Of a stretch of DNA of 64,000 nucleotides, positions 8,669 to 19,417 are shown one piece after another. Below the pieces are notes generated by a model. That model was not told where the DNA came from. It saw only the letters and a program-made list of their open reading frames with translations, and made no database searches. The stretch is from Mesorhizobium koreense. GTDB taxonomy: Bacteria; Pseudomonadota; Alphaproteobacteria; Rhizobiales; Rhizobiaceae. Position 1 is the stretch's first letter. Each line of letters opens with the position of its first letter. A program made the position numbers and the translations under genes. The stretch lies in the NCBI RefSeq assembly GCF_031656215.1, contig NZ_CP134228.1, positions 310,001 through 374,000 on the forward strand. The letters are read 5' to 3'.

Positions 8669-11476
8669 TCATTCGGCGGCCGCCGTTGCTTTGGCGCCAC
8701 GCGCCGGTGTGCCGTGCCGAAGCGTTTCGAGAAGAACCGCGCGCACCTTCTCCTGGCGTGTCGGGTTCTCGATCTTCTGGCCGGTCAGGTCGGTCACGTA
8801 GAAGGTGTCGATGACCTTCTCGCCGAAGGTCGTGATATGGGCCGACGCGATATCGAGCGAGAGGTCGGAAAGCGCGCCGGTGATCTCCGAAAGCAGGCCT
8901 GGCCGGTCCAGCCCCTCGACCTCGATGACGGAGAAGCGGTTGGAGAGCGCGTTGCGGATATCAACGCGCGGGTCGATGCGGAAGGCCTTGGCCCCTCGCT
9001 TCGGCTTTGCGCGACTCTCGATCATGGCGGGGAGCCAGGCGCGCCCCGATAGCACGTCCTCGATCAGCTTGCCGATGCGTCGGGCGCGACGCGCCTCGTC
9101 CTCGTCATGCTCGAATTCGCGCGAGACCAGGATGGAATCGAGCGCGCGGCCGTCGGAGGTCGTGAAGATCTGCGCGTCGACGATGTTCGCACCCGCCCCG
9201 GCGCAGGCGCCCGCGATGACGGAAAGGAGACGCGGATGGTCGGGCGCGAGCACCGTGATCTCCGTCACCGCCTCGAACTGGTGCAGCCTGACCATGGTGG
9301 CAAGCGGCCGTTTCTCTGCGTCGGCCTCGCGGATGAATTCCAGATGCCGCTTCTGGTTCTCCAGGTCGACGGTAAGAAGATAGTTGTCATAGGGAAGCGC
9401 GAGATAATGCGCGCGCTCCTCTTCCGGCCAGGCGTTCATGGCCGCCTCCAGTTCGGCGCGCGCTTCGGCCGCCCGCTTGGCGCGCGGGGCCTCGGAGAAG
9501 CCGCCGGTCAGGAGCAATTCGGTCTCGAAATAGAGCGTGCGCAGGAGTTGCCCCTTCCAGCCGTTCCATACACCCGGCCCGACGCCGCGAATATCGCAGA
9601 CGGTGATGATGAGCAGCATCTTCAGCCGCTCCACCGACTGCACGATCGCGGCGAAATCCTCGATGGTCTTGCGGTCGTTCAAGTCGCGCGTCTGCGCCGT
9701 CATCGACATGGTGAGGTGCTGCTCGACCAACCAGGCGACGGTTGCCGTATCCGCGGCCGACAGCCCCATATGCGGACAGACGCGACTGGCGATGCGGGCG
9801 CCGGCGATGGAATGGTCCTCGGGACGGCCCTTGGCGATATCGTGGAAGAGAAGAGCCACATAGAGCAATTCGCGATGCGCCTTCATTCCGTGCATCAGCG
9901 AATCCGTCAGCGGATGCAGCTTGACCGCCCCTCCATGCTCGATCTCGGACAGGATGCCGATACAGCGAAGCAGATGCTCGTCCACCGTGTAATGGTGATA
10001 CATGGAGAACTGCATCATCGCGACGATCTTGCCGAAATCGGGGATGAGCCTGCCGAGCAGGCCGGTCTCGTTCATGCGCCTCAGATTGAGCTCGGGATTC
10101 CGTTCCGAAGTGAGCACGTCCATGAAGAGCCGGTTGGCCTCGGCGTCGCGCCTCAGCTCGCGCGTGACGAGGCCGAGCGAGCGGGTGACGAGTTGCATGG
10201 CGTCGGGATGAAACTCCAGCCCGTGCCGGTCGGCCAGCCAGAACAGCCGTATCAGATTGACGGGATCGCGCTCGAATACCGTATCGTCGACGATATTGAT
10301 ACGATGGTTGTCGATGATGAAATCGCTGGTGCCGGCGATCTTGCGCTTGCGACGCGAGAAGGTGAGGAAGAGCCGGTTGAACCCCGGCACCTGCTTGGCC
10401 TGCTCCTCCTCCAGCGCGGCGCAAAAGATGCGTGTCAGGTCGCCGACATCCTTGGCGACGAGGAAATAGTGCTTCATGAACCGCTCGACGGCGGATAGGC
10501 CGGGATGGCTCGTATAGCCGAGGCGCTCGGCGATATCGCGTTGGATATCGAAATGAAGCCGCTCCTCGGCGCGCCCGGTCAGGAAATGCATGTGGCAGCG
10601 CACGGCCCAAAGGAAATCGTCCGCCTTGCGGAAGGTGAGGAATTCGTCGCGCGTGAAAACGCCCTTCTCGACCAGATCCTTGCCGTCGCGCACGCGGTAA
10701 TAATATTTGGCGATCCAGAAGAGCGTGTGGAGGTCACGCAGCCCGCCCTTGCCGTCCTTGACGTTCGGCTCGACGAGATAGCGTGATTCGCCGGCCTTGT
10801 GATGGCGCGCATCGCGTTCGGCGAGCTTGGCCTGGACATATTCCGGCCCGGTGTCCTCGACGACCTCGCGGTCGAAGCGGCGCAACAGATCGTCATAGAG
10901 CGGCTTCGCGCCCCAGATGAAGCGCGCCTCCAGCACCGCCGTCGCGATGGTCACGTCCGAGCGGGCGAGCCGTACGCATTCGTCGATGTTGCGGGTAGCG
11001 TGGCCGACTTTCAGGCCCATATCCCAGAGCACATAGAGCATGTATTCGACGACCTGCTCGCCCCAGGGCGTCTGCTTGTAGGGCAGCAGGAACAGGAGGT
11101 CGATGTCGGAGCCGGGCGCCAGCGTGCCGCGGCCGTAGCCGCCGACCGCCACCACCGCCATACGTTCGGCGGCGGAAGGGTTGCTCGAACGGTAGACATA
11201 CCCCGAGGCGAAATCGTAGAGCGCGCGGACGATCTCGTCCATAATATGCGACAGCCGCGTTGCGCAGGCCGTCCCGCCCCGATCGGCGAGCAGCCACTCC
11301 TCGGCCTTTCGGCGGCTGCCGGCGAGCCTTTCCTTCATGAAACCGGCGACCGCCTGCCTGAGCCGCAGATCCGGCGTGGAACCGTCGCCGCCGGTCTTTT
11401 CGGCGAGTGCCGCCAGATCACGGCGAAGCGCCTTGCCGTCGATCAGATCCTCGAGCTTCAGGGCAATTTTCGCCAT
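8669..11476 (-). CDS. glnD: Bifunctional PII uridylyltransferase/uridylyl-removing enzyme
   Basis: This nitrogen sensor has 935 residues and modifies PII proteins according to glutamine level. Domains in order: a nucleotidyltransferase with [18 protein letters not shown]; a long helical linker; an HD hydrolase with [15 protein letters not shown] (uridylyl removal); then two C-terminal ACT domains ([20 protein letters not shown] and [20 protein letters not shown]) that bind glutamine. Length and order are canonical. It lies between mutS and murJ on the same strand, with a 97-bp gap from mutS. Confidence 0.97.
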   Translation of the reverse strand: MAKIALKLEDLIDGKALRRDLAALAEKTGGDGSTPDLRLRQAVAGFMKERLAGSRRKAEEWLLADRGGTACATRLSHIMDEIVRALYDFASGYVYRSSNPSAAERMAVVAVGGYGRGTLAPGSDIDLLFLLPYKQTPWGEQVVEYMLYVLWDMGLKVGHATRNIDECVRLARSDVTIATAVLEARFIWGAKPLYDDLLRRFDREVVEDTGPEYVQAKLAERDARHHKAGESRYLVEPNVKDGKGGLRDLHTLFWIAKYYYRVRDGKDLVEKGVFTRDEFLTFRKADDFLWAVRCHMHFLTGRAEERLHFDIQRDIAERLGYTSHPGLSAVERFMKHYFLVAKDVGDLTRIFCAALEEEQAKQVPGFNRLFLTFSRRKRKIAGTSDFIIDNHRINIVDDTVFERDPVNLIRLFWLADRHGLEFHPDAMQLVTRSLGLVTRELRRDAEANRLFMDVLTSERNPELNLRRMNETGLLGRLIPDFGKIVAMMQFSMYHHYTVDEHLLRCIGILSEIEHGGAVKLHPLTDSLMHGMKAHRELLYVALLFHDIAKGRPEDHSIAGARIASRVCPHMGLSAADTATVAWLVEQHLTMSMTAQTRDLNDRKTIEDFAAIVQSVERLKMLLIITVCDIRGVGPGVWNGWKGQLLRTLYFETELLLTGGFSEAPRAKRAAEARAELEAAMNAWPEEERAHYLALPYDNYLLTVDLENQKRHLEFIREADAEKRPLATMVRLHQFEAVTEITVLAPDHPRLLSVIAGACAGAGANIVDAQIFTTSDGRALDSILVSREFEHDEDEARRARRIGKLIEDVLSGRAWLPAMIESRAKPKRGAKAFRIDPRVDIRNALSNRFSVIEVEGLDRPGLLSEITGALSDLSLDIASAHITTFGEKVIDTFYVTDLTGQKIENPTRQEKVRAVLLETLRHGTPARGAKATAAAE

Positions 11477-11573
11477 GTCCGCTTCGGCGTGTCCTTTTTC
11501 GGGCGCGGTCTATAGCGCGAAAAGATGGCGATGGATACGGGCCGGCCTCAAGACGCCAATGCAATCTGTTCGA

Positions 11574-14372
11574 CTATTTGTCGGCCGTCAGCCCCTTCAG
11601 CCTGTAGATCGCGTCCAGCGCCTCGCGCGGCGTCATCTCGTCGGGATGGAGCGCGGCGATCGCGGCCGCAAGCGCGTCGTCGGTCTTGGGTTTCGGCGGC
11701 TCGCGACGGACCGACACCGAAAAGAGCGGCAGATCGTCCACCAGCCGTTCCGCCTTGCCGGAAGTCTCGCCGGCTTCGAGCTGGTGCAGAACCTCGCGAG
11801 CCCGGTCCACGACCGCCTCGGGCAGGCCGGCAAGCCGCGCCACCTGAACGCCGTAGGAGCGGTCGGCAGCGCCGCGCGCGACCTCATGCAGGAAGACGAC
11901 ATCGCCTTCCCATTCCTTGACACGCATGGTGACGTTAGCGAGGCGCGGCAGCTTTTCGGCAAGCGCCGTCATCTCGTGGAAATGCGTGGCGAAGATGGCG
12001 CGGCAGCCATTCTTCTCGTGCAGATATTCGACCGCCGCCCAGGCGATGGAGAGGCCGTCGAAGGTGGCGGTGCCGCGGCCGATTTCGTCGAGGATGACGA
12101 GCGCGTGGCTGCCGGCCTGGTTGAGGATCGCCGCCGTCTCGACCATCTCCACCATGAAGGTGGAACGACCGCGCGCCAGATCGTCGGAAGCGCCCACGCG
12201 GGAAAAGAGGCGGTCGACGACGCCGATATGCGCGCGCTTCGCCGGTACGAATGAGCCGGCCTGCGCAAGGATGGCAATCAGCGCGTTCTGGCGCAGGAAG
12301 GTCGACTTGCCGCCCATATTGGGGCCGGTCAGAAGCCAGATCGCGCCCAGCTTCTCGCCACCGGCCGGCGAAAGATCGCAATCATTGGCGACGAAAGGGT
12401 CGGCCGCCTGCCTGCGCAGCGCCTGCTCGACCACCGGATGGCGACCGCCTTCAATCTCGAAGGCAAGGCTGTCGTCCACAAGCGGCCGGCAATAGTCCCC
12501 GCTTTCGGCAAGCGCGGCCAGCGCCGCCGAAACGTCGAAGACGGCAAGCGCCCCGGCACCGGCGCGGATGACGTCGGCGTGGGCGACCGCCTCGCCGACG
12601 AGCGTATCGAAGACGGAAAGCTCGATCGACAGCGCGCGGTCGGCGGCATTGGCGATCTTCGTCTCCAGATCGGCCAGTTCCGTCGTGGTGAAGCGCATGG
12701 CGCTTGCCATGGTCTGGCGGTGGATAAAACGGGCGCGTGCGGCGTCCGACCCCGTCATCGGCTCCTTATGGTTGGCGGTGACCTCGATATAGTAGCCGAG
12801 CACGTTGTTGTGCCGGATCTTGAGCGAGCGGATACCGGTCTCTTCCGCAAGATCGCGCTCCATGGCGGCGATGACGCGCCGCGACTGGTCGCGCAGCGCG
12901 CGCATCTCATCGAGTTCGGCGCTATAGCCCGGACGCACCAGCCCGCCGTCGCGCTTTAACAGCGGCAGATCGTCGGCGAGAGCCGCCGCCAGATGTTCGG
13001 CGAAGGCCGCGGGCAACGCGGCGACCGCCGCGCACACGGTCTCCAGTTCGGCCGGAAGCGCCTCGCGGCTCGCCAGTTCGGCGCTATCGCGGGCGGCTGC
13101 CAGCCCGACGGCGAGCGCGCCGAGATCGCGCGGTCCCCCCCTGTTGAGCGCCAGCCGGGAAAGTGCACGCTGCATGTCCGGCGCGCCCTTCAGCAATTCG
13201 CGAAGTCCGTCCCTCAAGCGCGGCTCGGCAAGCAGGAAGGAAACCGAATCGAGCCTGGCGCCGATTGCGGCCGGATCGGTGAGCGGCGACATCAGCCGCT
13301 CGGTGAGCAGGCGGGCGCCGGCCCCGGTGACCGTCCGGTCCACCGCCTTCAACAAGCTGCCGTCGCGGCTACCCGACAAAGTGCGGGAAAGTTCCAGATT
13401 GGCGCGCGTCGCCGGATCGATGAAGAGGGAGGCGCCAGACGCCTCGCGTTCCGGCCGTGTCAGCGGCGGTCGCTCGGCCTTCTGCGTCTTCTCCACATAG
13501 GCGATGGCGCCAGAAATCGCCGACAGTTCCGCGCGAGAGAACTGGCCGAGCCCGTCCAGCGTGGCGATGTCGAAGAAACGGGAGATGCGGTCGGCGGCGC
13601 CGGAAGAATCGAACAGGATCGCCGGCTGCGGGCTGACGATGCGGCCGAGCGTGTCGAAGACAGGACGGAGCGCCTCGTCGTGGAAGACCGGCTCGGCAAC
13701 GATCAGTTCGCGCGGATCGATGCGCAAAATGTCGGTCAGCAGCCGCGCGGGCGCGGTCTCCGTCACCCGGAACGTGCCCGTCGATATGTCGATCCAGGCG
13801 AGCGCCAGGCTCCCCTGGGTCCCCGTCGCGCCATGGCGCTCCTCGCCTCTTGTTCCGCCGTCGCCTTTTACGCGGCCGAGCGCCATCAGGTAGCTGGTCT
13901 CGGCCGCGGCAAGCAGCTTCTCCTCGGTGATCGTGCCGGGCGTGACCAGACGGATCACGTCGCGGCGCACGACCGATTTGGAACCGCGCTTCTTCGCTTC
14001 GGCCGGATCTTCCATCTGTTCGCAGACCGCGACGCGGTAGCCGAGCGCGATCAGCTTCTGCAGATAATCGTCGGCCGCATGTACCGGCACACCGCACATC
14101 GGGATGTCGTGGCCCTGATGCTTGCCGCGCTTGGTGAGCGCGATGCCGAGTGCACGGGAGGCCACTTCCGCGTCCTCGAAGAACATCTCGTAAAAATCGC
14201 CCATCCGGTAGAAAAGCAGCGAATCAGGATTGGCCGACTTGATCTCGATATACTGTTCCATCATCGGGGTTATGCCGCCTGCGGCGGCGGGCATCGGCGC
14301 GGCCTGCCCGGCGCTCTCCGGCGCCGGCATCCCCGCGAAGGCGGCTTTGTTGATGGGCGTTACGTCGTTCAA
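11574..14372 (-). CDS. mutS: DNA mismatch repair protein MutS
   Basis: The protein has 932 residues. The mismatch-recognition domain is near the N-terminus ([15 protein letters not shown], containing the F-x-E wedge). The lever/clamp domains occupy the middle. The C-terminal ATPase has Walker [15 protein letters not shown] and Walker [17 protein letters not shown]. It recognises base mismatches and recruits MutL. The N-terminus carries about 35 poorly conserved residues before [15 protein letters not shown], so the true start could be later. It diverges from the malic enzyme gene. Confidence 0.97.
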   Translation of the reverse strand: MNDVTPINKAAFAGMPAPESAGQAAPMPAAAGGITPMMEQYIEIKSANPDSLLFYRMGDFYEMFFEDAEVASRALGIALTKRGKHQGHDIPMCGVPVHAADDYLQKLIALGYRVAVCEQMEDPAEAKKRGSKSVVRRDVIRLVTPGTITEEKLLAAAETSYLMALGRVKGDGGTRGEERHGATGTQGSLALAWIDISTGTFRVTETAPARLLTDILRIDPRELIVAEPVFHDEALRPVFDTLGRIVSPQPAILFDSSGAADRISRFFDIATLDGLGQFSRAELSAISGAIAYVEKTQKAERPPLTRPEREASGASLFIDPATRANLELSRTLSGSRDGSLLKAVDRTVTGAGARLLTERLMSPLTDPAAIGARLDSVSFLLAEPRLRDGLRELLKGAPDMQRALSRLALNRGGPRDLGALAVGLAAARDSAELASREALPAELETVCAAVAALPAAFAEHLAAALADDLPLLKRDGGLVRPGYSAELDEMRALRDQSRRVIAAMERDLAEETGIRSLKIRHNNVLGYYIEVTANHKEPMTGSDAARARFIHRQTMASAMRFTTTELADLETKIANAADRALSIELSVFDTLVGEAVAHADVIRAGAGALAVFDVSAALAALAESGDYCRPLVDDSLAFEIEGGRHPVVEQALRRQAADPFVANDCDLSPAGGEKLGAIWLLTGPNMGGKSTFLRQNALIAILAQAGSFVPAKRAHIGVVDRLFSRVGASDDLARGRSTFMVEMVETAAILNQAGSHALVILDEIGRGTATFDGLSIAWAAVEYLHEKNGCRAIFATHFHEMTALAEKLPRLANVTMRVKEWEGDVVFLHEVARGAADRSYGVQVARLAGLPEAVVDRAREVLHQLEAGETSGKAERLVDDLPLFSVSVRREPPKPKTDDALAAAIAALHPDEMTPREALDAIYRLKGLTADK

Positions 14373-14483
14373 GGCGAAACTGCTTTTTGATCCTGTGCGC
14401 TAATCCTGCTTGGCGATTCCGCCCGGCAAAGTGTAGCCTTAACAACCGTGCTCCACAAAAGAAGAGCATGGTTTCGGGAGGAA

Positions 14484-16781
14484 ATGTTGGATTCCAAGGC
14501 GACCAAAGGCAAATCGGACAACGCCAGACCATCGGTCAGCGACCAGGAGGCGCTGGATTTCCACTCCACCGGACGCCCGGGCAAGCTGGAGATCAACCCG
14601 ACCAAGCCGATGGCGACGCAGCGCGACCTGTCGCTCGCCTATTCGCCGGGCGTCGCCGTTCCGGTCCGGGCCATTGCCGAGGAGCCGAGCCGCGCTTTCG
14701 ACTATACGAGCCGGGGGAACCTCGTCGCCGTCATCTCGAACGGCACAGCGATCCTCGGCCTCGGCAATCTCGGCGCGCTCGCCTCCAAGCCGGTCATGGA
14801 AGGCAAGGCGGTGCTGTTCAAGCGCTTCGCCGATGTCGATTCGATCGACCTCGAAGTCGATACGATGGATGCCGACGAATTCATCAACTGCGTCCGCTAT
14901 CTCGGACCTTCTTTCGGCGGCATCAACCTTGAGGATATCAAGGCGCCGGAATGTTTCATCATCGAGCAGCGGCTGCGGGAACTGCTCGACATCCCCGTCT
15001 TCCACGACGACCAGCACGGCACCGCGATCATCGCGGCGGCCGGCCTCATCAACGCGCTCGATCTCACTGGCCGCGACATGAAATCGGCGAAGCTCGTCTG
15101 CAACGGCGCCGGCTCGGCCGGGATCGCCTGCATCGAGCTTCTGAAGGCAATGGGCTTCTCGCCGGAGAACATCATCCTGTGCGACACCAAGGGCGTCGTC
15201 TATCAGGGCCGCACCGAGGGCATGAACCAGTGGAAATCGGCCCACGCCGCCAAGACCAACGCGCGCAGTCTCGCCGACGCGATGGAAGGCGCCGACGTCT
15301 TCTTCGGCCTTTCCGCCAAGGGCGCGCTGACCCGCACCATGGTGGAATCGATGGCGAAGAACCCCATCATCTTCGCCATGGCCAATCCCGATCCGGAGAT
15401 CACGCCGGAGGAAGTGGCCGACATCCGCACGGACGCCATCATGGCGACCGGCCGTTCGGACTACCCGAACCAGGTCAACAACGTGCTCGGCTTCCCCTAC
15501 ATCTTCCGGGGCGCTCTCGATGTGCGCGCCACCACGATCAACGACGACATGAAGGTTGCCGCGGCACAAGCGCTCGCCGAACTGGCACGCGCCGACGTGC
15601 CCGACGACGTCGCCGCCGCCTATCAGGGAGCGCGGCCGAAATACGGGCCGAACTACATCATACCCGTGCCCTTCGATCCGCGGCTCATCTCAGCCATTCC
15701 GGTGGCGGTGGCCAAGGCGGCGATGGATTCGGGCGTGGCGGGACGGCCGATCGTCAATTTCGACAAATACGCGCAGGCGCTTTCGGCACGGCGCGACCCG
15801 ATCGCTTCGACCCTGCAACGCATCTTCGACCGCGTGCGCCGCCAGCCGAAGCGCGTCGTCTTCGCCGAGGGCGAGGAAGAGCAGGTGATGCGGGCGGCGA
15901 TCTCCTACGCCAACCAGAAGCTGGGCACGGCGATCCTTGTCGGCCGCGACGACGTCATCCGCGAGAACGCCGCCAATGCCGGCGTCGACCTCGACCGGCC
16001 CGGCATCGAGATCATCAACGCGCGCCTGTCGCGCCGCAACGCGGTCTATACCGATCACCTCTACGAGCGCATGCAGCGCAAGGGCTTCCTGTTCCGGGAC
16101 TGCCAGCGGCTCATCAACAACGACCGCAACCATTTCGCCGCCTGCATGGTGGCGCTGGGCGACGCAGACGCCATGGTCTCCGGCCTCACCCGAAACTATT
16201 CGACCGTTCTGGAAGACGTACGGCGTGTCATCGACGCCAAGCCCGGCCACCGGGTCATCGGCGTTTCGATCGCACTCTGCCGCGGACGGACCGTGCTCGT
16301 CGCCGACACCGCCGTGCACGACATGCCGAATGCGGAAGAGATCGCCGATATCGCCGAGGAGGCGGCCGGCTTCGCGCGGCGGATGGGCTATGAGCCGCGC
16401 GTGGCGATGCTCGCCCATTCAAGCTTCGGCAATCCCTTCAGCGAACGGTCCGAACGTATCCAGGAAGCAGTGAAGCTCCTCGACAAGAGACGCGTCGATT
16501 TCGAATATGACGGCGAGATGGCCGCCGACGTGGCTCTGAACAGCCGGTTGCTCAAGCAGTATCCGTTCTGCCGCTTGTCCGGACCGGCCAATGTGCTGGT
16601 CATGCCGGCCTTCCATTCGGCCTCGATCTCGACCCGGATGCTGCAGGAACTGGGCGGCTCGACCATGATCGGCCCGCTCCTCGTCGGCCTCAACAAGCCG
16701 GTACAGGTCGTGTCGCTCAACTCCAAGGATAGCGACATCGTCAACATGGCGGCGATCGCCGCCTACAATGCCGGGGTCTGA
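14484..16781 (+). CDS. maeB: NADP-dependent malic enzyme with phosphotransacetylase-like C-terminal domain
   Basis: The protein has 765 residues. The N-terminal malic-enzyme half (to about residue 420) includes LAYSPGVAVPVRAI, the substrate/metal-site region VFHDDQHGTAI, and the NAD(P) Rossmann motif KLVCNGAGSAGIACIELL. The C-terminal half (about 430-760) is a phosphotransacetylase-like domain (RVVFAEGEEEQVMRAA), regulatory rather than catalytic in this family. It converts malate to pyruvate and CO2. In Sinorhizobium, tme lies next to mutS and olsB, as here. GGGAGGAA abuts the chosen ATG; a GTG 12 codons upstream is the alternative start. Confidence 0.93.
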   Translation: MLDSKATKGKSDNARPSVSDQEALDFHSTGRPGKLEINPTKPMATQRDLSLAYSPGVAVPVRAIAEEPSRAFDYTSRGNLVAVISNGTAILGLGNLGALASKPVMEGKAVLFKRFADVDSIDLEVDTMDADEFINCVRYLGPSFGGINLEDIKAPECFIIEQRLRELLDIPVFHDDQHGTAIIAAAGLINALDLTGRDMKSAKLVCNGAGSAGIACIELLKAMGFSPENIILCDTKGVVYQGRTEGMNQWKSAHAAKTNARSLADAMEGADVFFGLSAKGALTRTMVESMAKNPIIFAMANPDPEITPEEVADIRTDAIMATGRSDYPNQVNNVLGFPYIFRGALDVRATTINDDMKVAAAQALAELARADVPDDVAAAYQGARPKYGPNYIIPVPFDPRLISAIPVAVAKAAMDSGVAGRPIVNFDKYAQALSARRDPIASTLQRIFDRVRRQPKRVVFAEGEEEQVMRAAISYANQKLGTAILVGRDDVIRENAANAGVDLDRPGIEIINARLSRRNAVYTDHLYERMQRKGFLFRDCQRLINNDRNHFAACMVALGDADAMVSGLTRNYSTVLEDVRRVIDAKPGHRVIGVSIALCRGRTVLVADTAVHDMPNAEEIADIAEEAAGFARRMGYEPRVAMLAHSSFGNPFSERSERIQEAVKLLDKRRVDFEYDGEMAADVALNSRLLKQYPFCRLSGPANVLVMPAFHSASISTRMLQELGGSTMIGPLLVGLNKPVQVVSLNSKDSDIVNMAAIAAYNAGV

Positions 16782-16791
16782 GCGACCCCGG
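16771..16791 (+). terminator. Hairpin at the end of maeB
   Basis: CCGGGGTC and GACCCCGG form an 8-bp stem whose loop contains the maeB TGA stop. There is no clear U-run, so intrinsic termination is not assured. Confidence 0.4.
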
Positions 16792-16803
16792 TAAGACAGT
16801 ATG

Positions 16804-17017
16804 GTGCGTCCTTCGAGGCTCGCCCCTTCGACAAGCTTAGGAACTCGCACCTCAGTATGAGGGAGGTTGGTGCCCCGCTCCTTGAAGGATTGCGCTCTTT
16901 TCTTGAGGCATGGGCATATCGATCAGGCTCCGCTCCGCGGAGCGCCTCACGATGAGGGAGTCAGCATCAGCCGCCCTCATCCTGAGGTGCGAGCGGAGCG
17001 AGCCTCGAAGGACGCAC
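16804..17017. repeat. Rhizobial mosaic palindromic element (family A, copy 1)
   Basis: The element is bounded by inverted copies of GTGCGTCCTTCGAGGCTCG and fills the convergent gap between maeB and the solute-binding protein gene. Inside are the sub-modules CTCGCACCTCA(G)TATGAGG and its near-complement CCTCATCCTGAGGTGCGAG. It shares arms with the element near 37.7-37.9 kb. Such imperfect palindromes are common in intergenic DNA of rhizobia (RIME-like). They are non-coding and possibly act at the RNA 3' end. Confidence 0.85.
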
Positions 17018-17049
17018 CTAAGCCCTGTGTCGAACCTGGCGAGGGCGAT

Positions 17050-17865
17050 TTAAAGCTTCGGCATCGGCGGCAGCTTCTCCAGCTTGGTTCCGAACCAGCG
17101 CTCATTGATCTTGGAAAGTTCGCCGTTCTTGACGATCTCATCGATGAACTTGTTGGCGTAATCGTGCAACGCGGTGTCGGACTTGCGGAACGCCATGCCG
17201 TTGGCCTGAGCCTTCAACGTGATCTTGGGCTCGATCTCCATCTTCGCATAATCCTTGTTCAGTTGCGCAAGGATGGTGTTGGAGGCGCCGAGCGCCTGCA
17301 CCTGGCCTGAGATGAGCGCCTGCAATGCCGTCGCATCGTCATCGAAGCGCTTGATGTCGGTCCCCTGCGGCGCGATCTTCGTGATCGCCGTGTCCTGGGT
17401 GGAGGCACGCGCGACGCCGATCGAGACGGATTTAAGGTCTTCCGGCCCCGTGATCTTCAGGCTCTTGGGCGCCAGCACGTAGATCGTGAGGGCCGAATAA
17501 GGGTTCGAGAACAATACCTGCTTGGCGCGTTCGGCGGTGATGCCGAAGGTCGCGATCAGGACGTCGATCTTGTTGGTGAGGAGATAGGGGATGCGGTTGG
17601 GGCCAGTGACCGGCACAAGCTCAAGCTTCACGCCGAGCGATTTCGCCATGAGGGCCGCGACATCCGCGTCATAACCGGCTGGCTGCTGGTTGGCGTCGGT
17701 CCCGCCGAAGGGCGGATAGTCGACCAGGACACCGACCTTGAGCGTGCCGTTCTTCTTGATTTCGTCCGGCGTCGCGGCATCGGCCACGGTAATGCCGAAA
17801 GCCGCGGTGGCGAGGCCGGCAGCCGCCACCATGCCGAAGCCGCGGCGCGTGATTGTCATTGTCAT
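17050..17865 (-). CDS. Polar amino-acid ABC transporter, substrate-binding protein
   Basis: The protein has 271 residues with a signal peptide, TRRGFGMVAAAGLATAAFG, that has a twin-arginine-like start and ends near VADA-AT. A type-II periplasmic binding fold of the GlnH/HisJ family follows (LKVGVLVDYPPFGG, YDADVAALMAKSLG, LLTNKIDVLIATFGIT). It captures a polar amino acid or related compound in the periplasm. The identity cannot be told from motifs. It precedes two permease genes in reverse order on the same strand. No ATPase gene is adjacent. Confidence 0.88.
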   Translation of the reverse strand: MTMTITRRGFGMVAAAGLATAAFGITVADAATPDEIKKNGTLKVGVLVDYPPFGGTDANQQPAGYDADVAALMAKSLGVKLELVPVTGPNRIPYLLTNKIDVLIATFGITAERAKQVLFSNPYSALTIYVLAPKSLKITGPEDLKSVSIGVARASTQDTAITKIAPQGTDIKRFDDDATALQALISGQVQALGASNTILAQLNKDYAKMEIEPKITLKAQANGMAFRKSDTALHDYANKFIDEIVKNGELSKINERWFGTKLEKLPPMPKL

Positions 17866-17912
17866 GAACGTTTCTCCCTTGTTTTGGTTTTCGTTTCCAC
17901 GCGATCGGCAGC

Positions 17913-18563
17913 TTAACGCCGGGCGACGGCAAGCCGGCGTTCCATCCGCCGGCTGTATACGGAAAGTGGCCAGCAAATCGCGAAATACGCAAGCGCCACG
18001 ATCCCGAAAATCGTGAACGGGTGAAAGGTGGCGTTGTTCACGATCTGGGCGGCGCGCGTGAGCTCGACAAAGCCGATGATCGAGGCAAGCGACGTGCCCT
18101 TGATGAGTTGCACGAGGAAGCCGACCGTCGGCGGGATGGCAATGCGAATCGCCTGCGGTGCAATGACCAACGCCATCCTCGGCCAATAGCGCAGGCCGAG
18201 CGCGGTGGCGGCTTCGGTCTGGCCCGCCGGCACGACCTCGATCGAGCCGCGCCATATCTCGCCGAGGAAGGCACTGGCGTGCAGCGAGAGGCCGAGCGCG
18301 GCCGCCGCCCAGGGATCGACGCTGATCCCGAAGATGCCGGGCGCGAAGAAAGCCAGGAAAAGCTGCATCAGAAGCGGCGTTCCCTGGAAAATCTTGATGA
18401 AGCCGGCCGCGACCAGCCGCAACCAGCGGAAACGGCCGGTTCGGGCGAGCGCAACGAGCACGCCGCCGAAAGCGCCGCCGGCGAAGGCAAAAAGAGAGAG
18501 TAGCAGCGTCCAGCGGATGGCGCCGATAATGTAGAAGAGATCCCCCGAACCGAGTTCGCGCAT
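17913..18563 (-). CDS. Polar amino-acid ABC transporter permease
   Basis: This membrane protein has 216 residues of the HisM/GlnP family. The N-terminus ends with GTPLLMQLFLAFFAPG, and the cytoplasmic EAA loop appears as EAATALGLRYWPRMALVIAPQA. Such proteins form the channel as heterodimers with a second permease; the neighbouring gene fits that role. It is in the same operon as the binding protein (47-bp gap) and the other permease (10-bp gap). Confidence 0.9.
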   Translation of the reverse strand: MRELGSGDLFYIIGAIRWTLLLSLFAFAGGAFGGVLVALARTGRFRWLRLVAAGFIKIFQGTPLLMQLFLAFFAPGIFGISVDPWAAAALGLSLHASAFLGEIWRGSIEVVPAGQTEAATALGLRYWPRMALVIAPQAIRIAIPPTVGFLVQLIKGTSLASIIGFVELTRAAQIVNNATFHPFTIFGIVALAYFAICWPLSVYSRRMERRLAVARR

Positions 18564-18573
18564 CGCCGTTCCC

Positions 18574-19245
18574 CTACCGTTTGCCCGGCGTGCGCAGGAA
18601 GTTCTTCTCGATGGAGCCGAAAACACCCCAGAAGAAGGCGGATATGGCGAAATACATGCAGGTGATGACGAAATAGACCTCGAAGGAACGAAAGGTGCGC
18701 GACTGGATGTCGCCGGCCGCCGCCGTCAGTTCGGTCGCGGCAATGGCGGAGCAGACGCTGGAGTTCAAAAGGAGAAGGATGAACTGGCTTGTCAGCGAAG
18801 GATAGATCGCCTGGATGGCAGGCTTGAGGACGATGAGGCGGAATATCTGGAGCGGCCTTAGCCCGAGCGCCTTGCCGGCTTCGATCTGGCCGGCGTGGAT
18901 ACTCTCGATGCCGGCCCGGATGATCTCGATGCCATAGGCGCTGACATTGACGACCAGCGCGATCACCGCCGCGGTGTTGGACGACAGGCGGATGCCGAGC
19001 GAAGGCAGGCCGAAGAAGATCATGAAGATCTGGATCAGGAAAGGCGTATTGCGGATCAGCTCGATATAGGCGTCGATGACGATGCGGACGGGCTTCGGAC
19101 CCGAGGTCTTGCCGAGTGCTCCGGCGACGGCGACGACCATGCCGATGACCATCGCAATGCCTGACAGGACGAGGGTATGGAGCGCGCCCCAGGCAAGCTC
19201 GGGCCAGGCGGCAAAGACATCCTGGAAATCAAACTGATAACTCAT
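18574..19245 (-). CDS. Polar amino-acid ABC transporter permease
   Basis: This HisQ/GlnP-type permease has 223 residues. The conserved RNTPFLIQIFMIFFGLPS precedes the last helices, and the EAA loop is seen as EAGKALGLRPLQIFRLIVLKPA. It likely heterodimerises with the downstream permease. It is the first gene of the three-gene set. The usual partner ATPase is absent from the window, so the transporter must borrow one encoded elsewhere or use an unlinked gene. Confidence 0.9.
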   Translation of the reverse strand: MSYQFDFQDVFAAWPELAWGALHTLVLSGIAMVIGMVVAVAGALGKTSGPKPVRIVIDAYIELIRNTPFLIQIFMIFFGLPSLGIRLSSNTAAVIALVVNVSAYGIEIIRAGIESIHAGQIEAGKALGLRPLQIFRLIVLKPAIQAIYPSLTSQFILLLLNSSVCSAIAATELTAAAGDIQSRTFRSFEVYFVITCMYFAISAFFWGVFGSIEKNFLRTPGKR

Positions 19246-19417
19246 CGCGCCAATTCGCGCAGAAAACGGCTTCGCGTGTCCGGCATCGATTGGCGACCTC
19301 CCACATGAATGCCGAAGCACACTACGACAGGGAGGCTGGCGTAATCAAATGGGCGGTAAAACCGAAGAGGCCGGCCGTTCAATCCGCGTCAAGGGTCTTG
19401 CGCCGCAGGTCCTGAAT

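Noticed and set aside
7186-8814. 542-codon plus-strand frame opposite murJ
   Set aside because: Antisense to murJ throughout, low-complexity Arg/Asp/His composition, no recognisable family.
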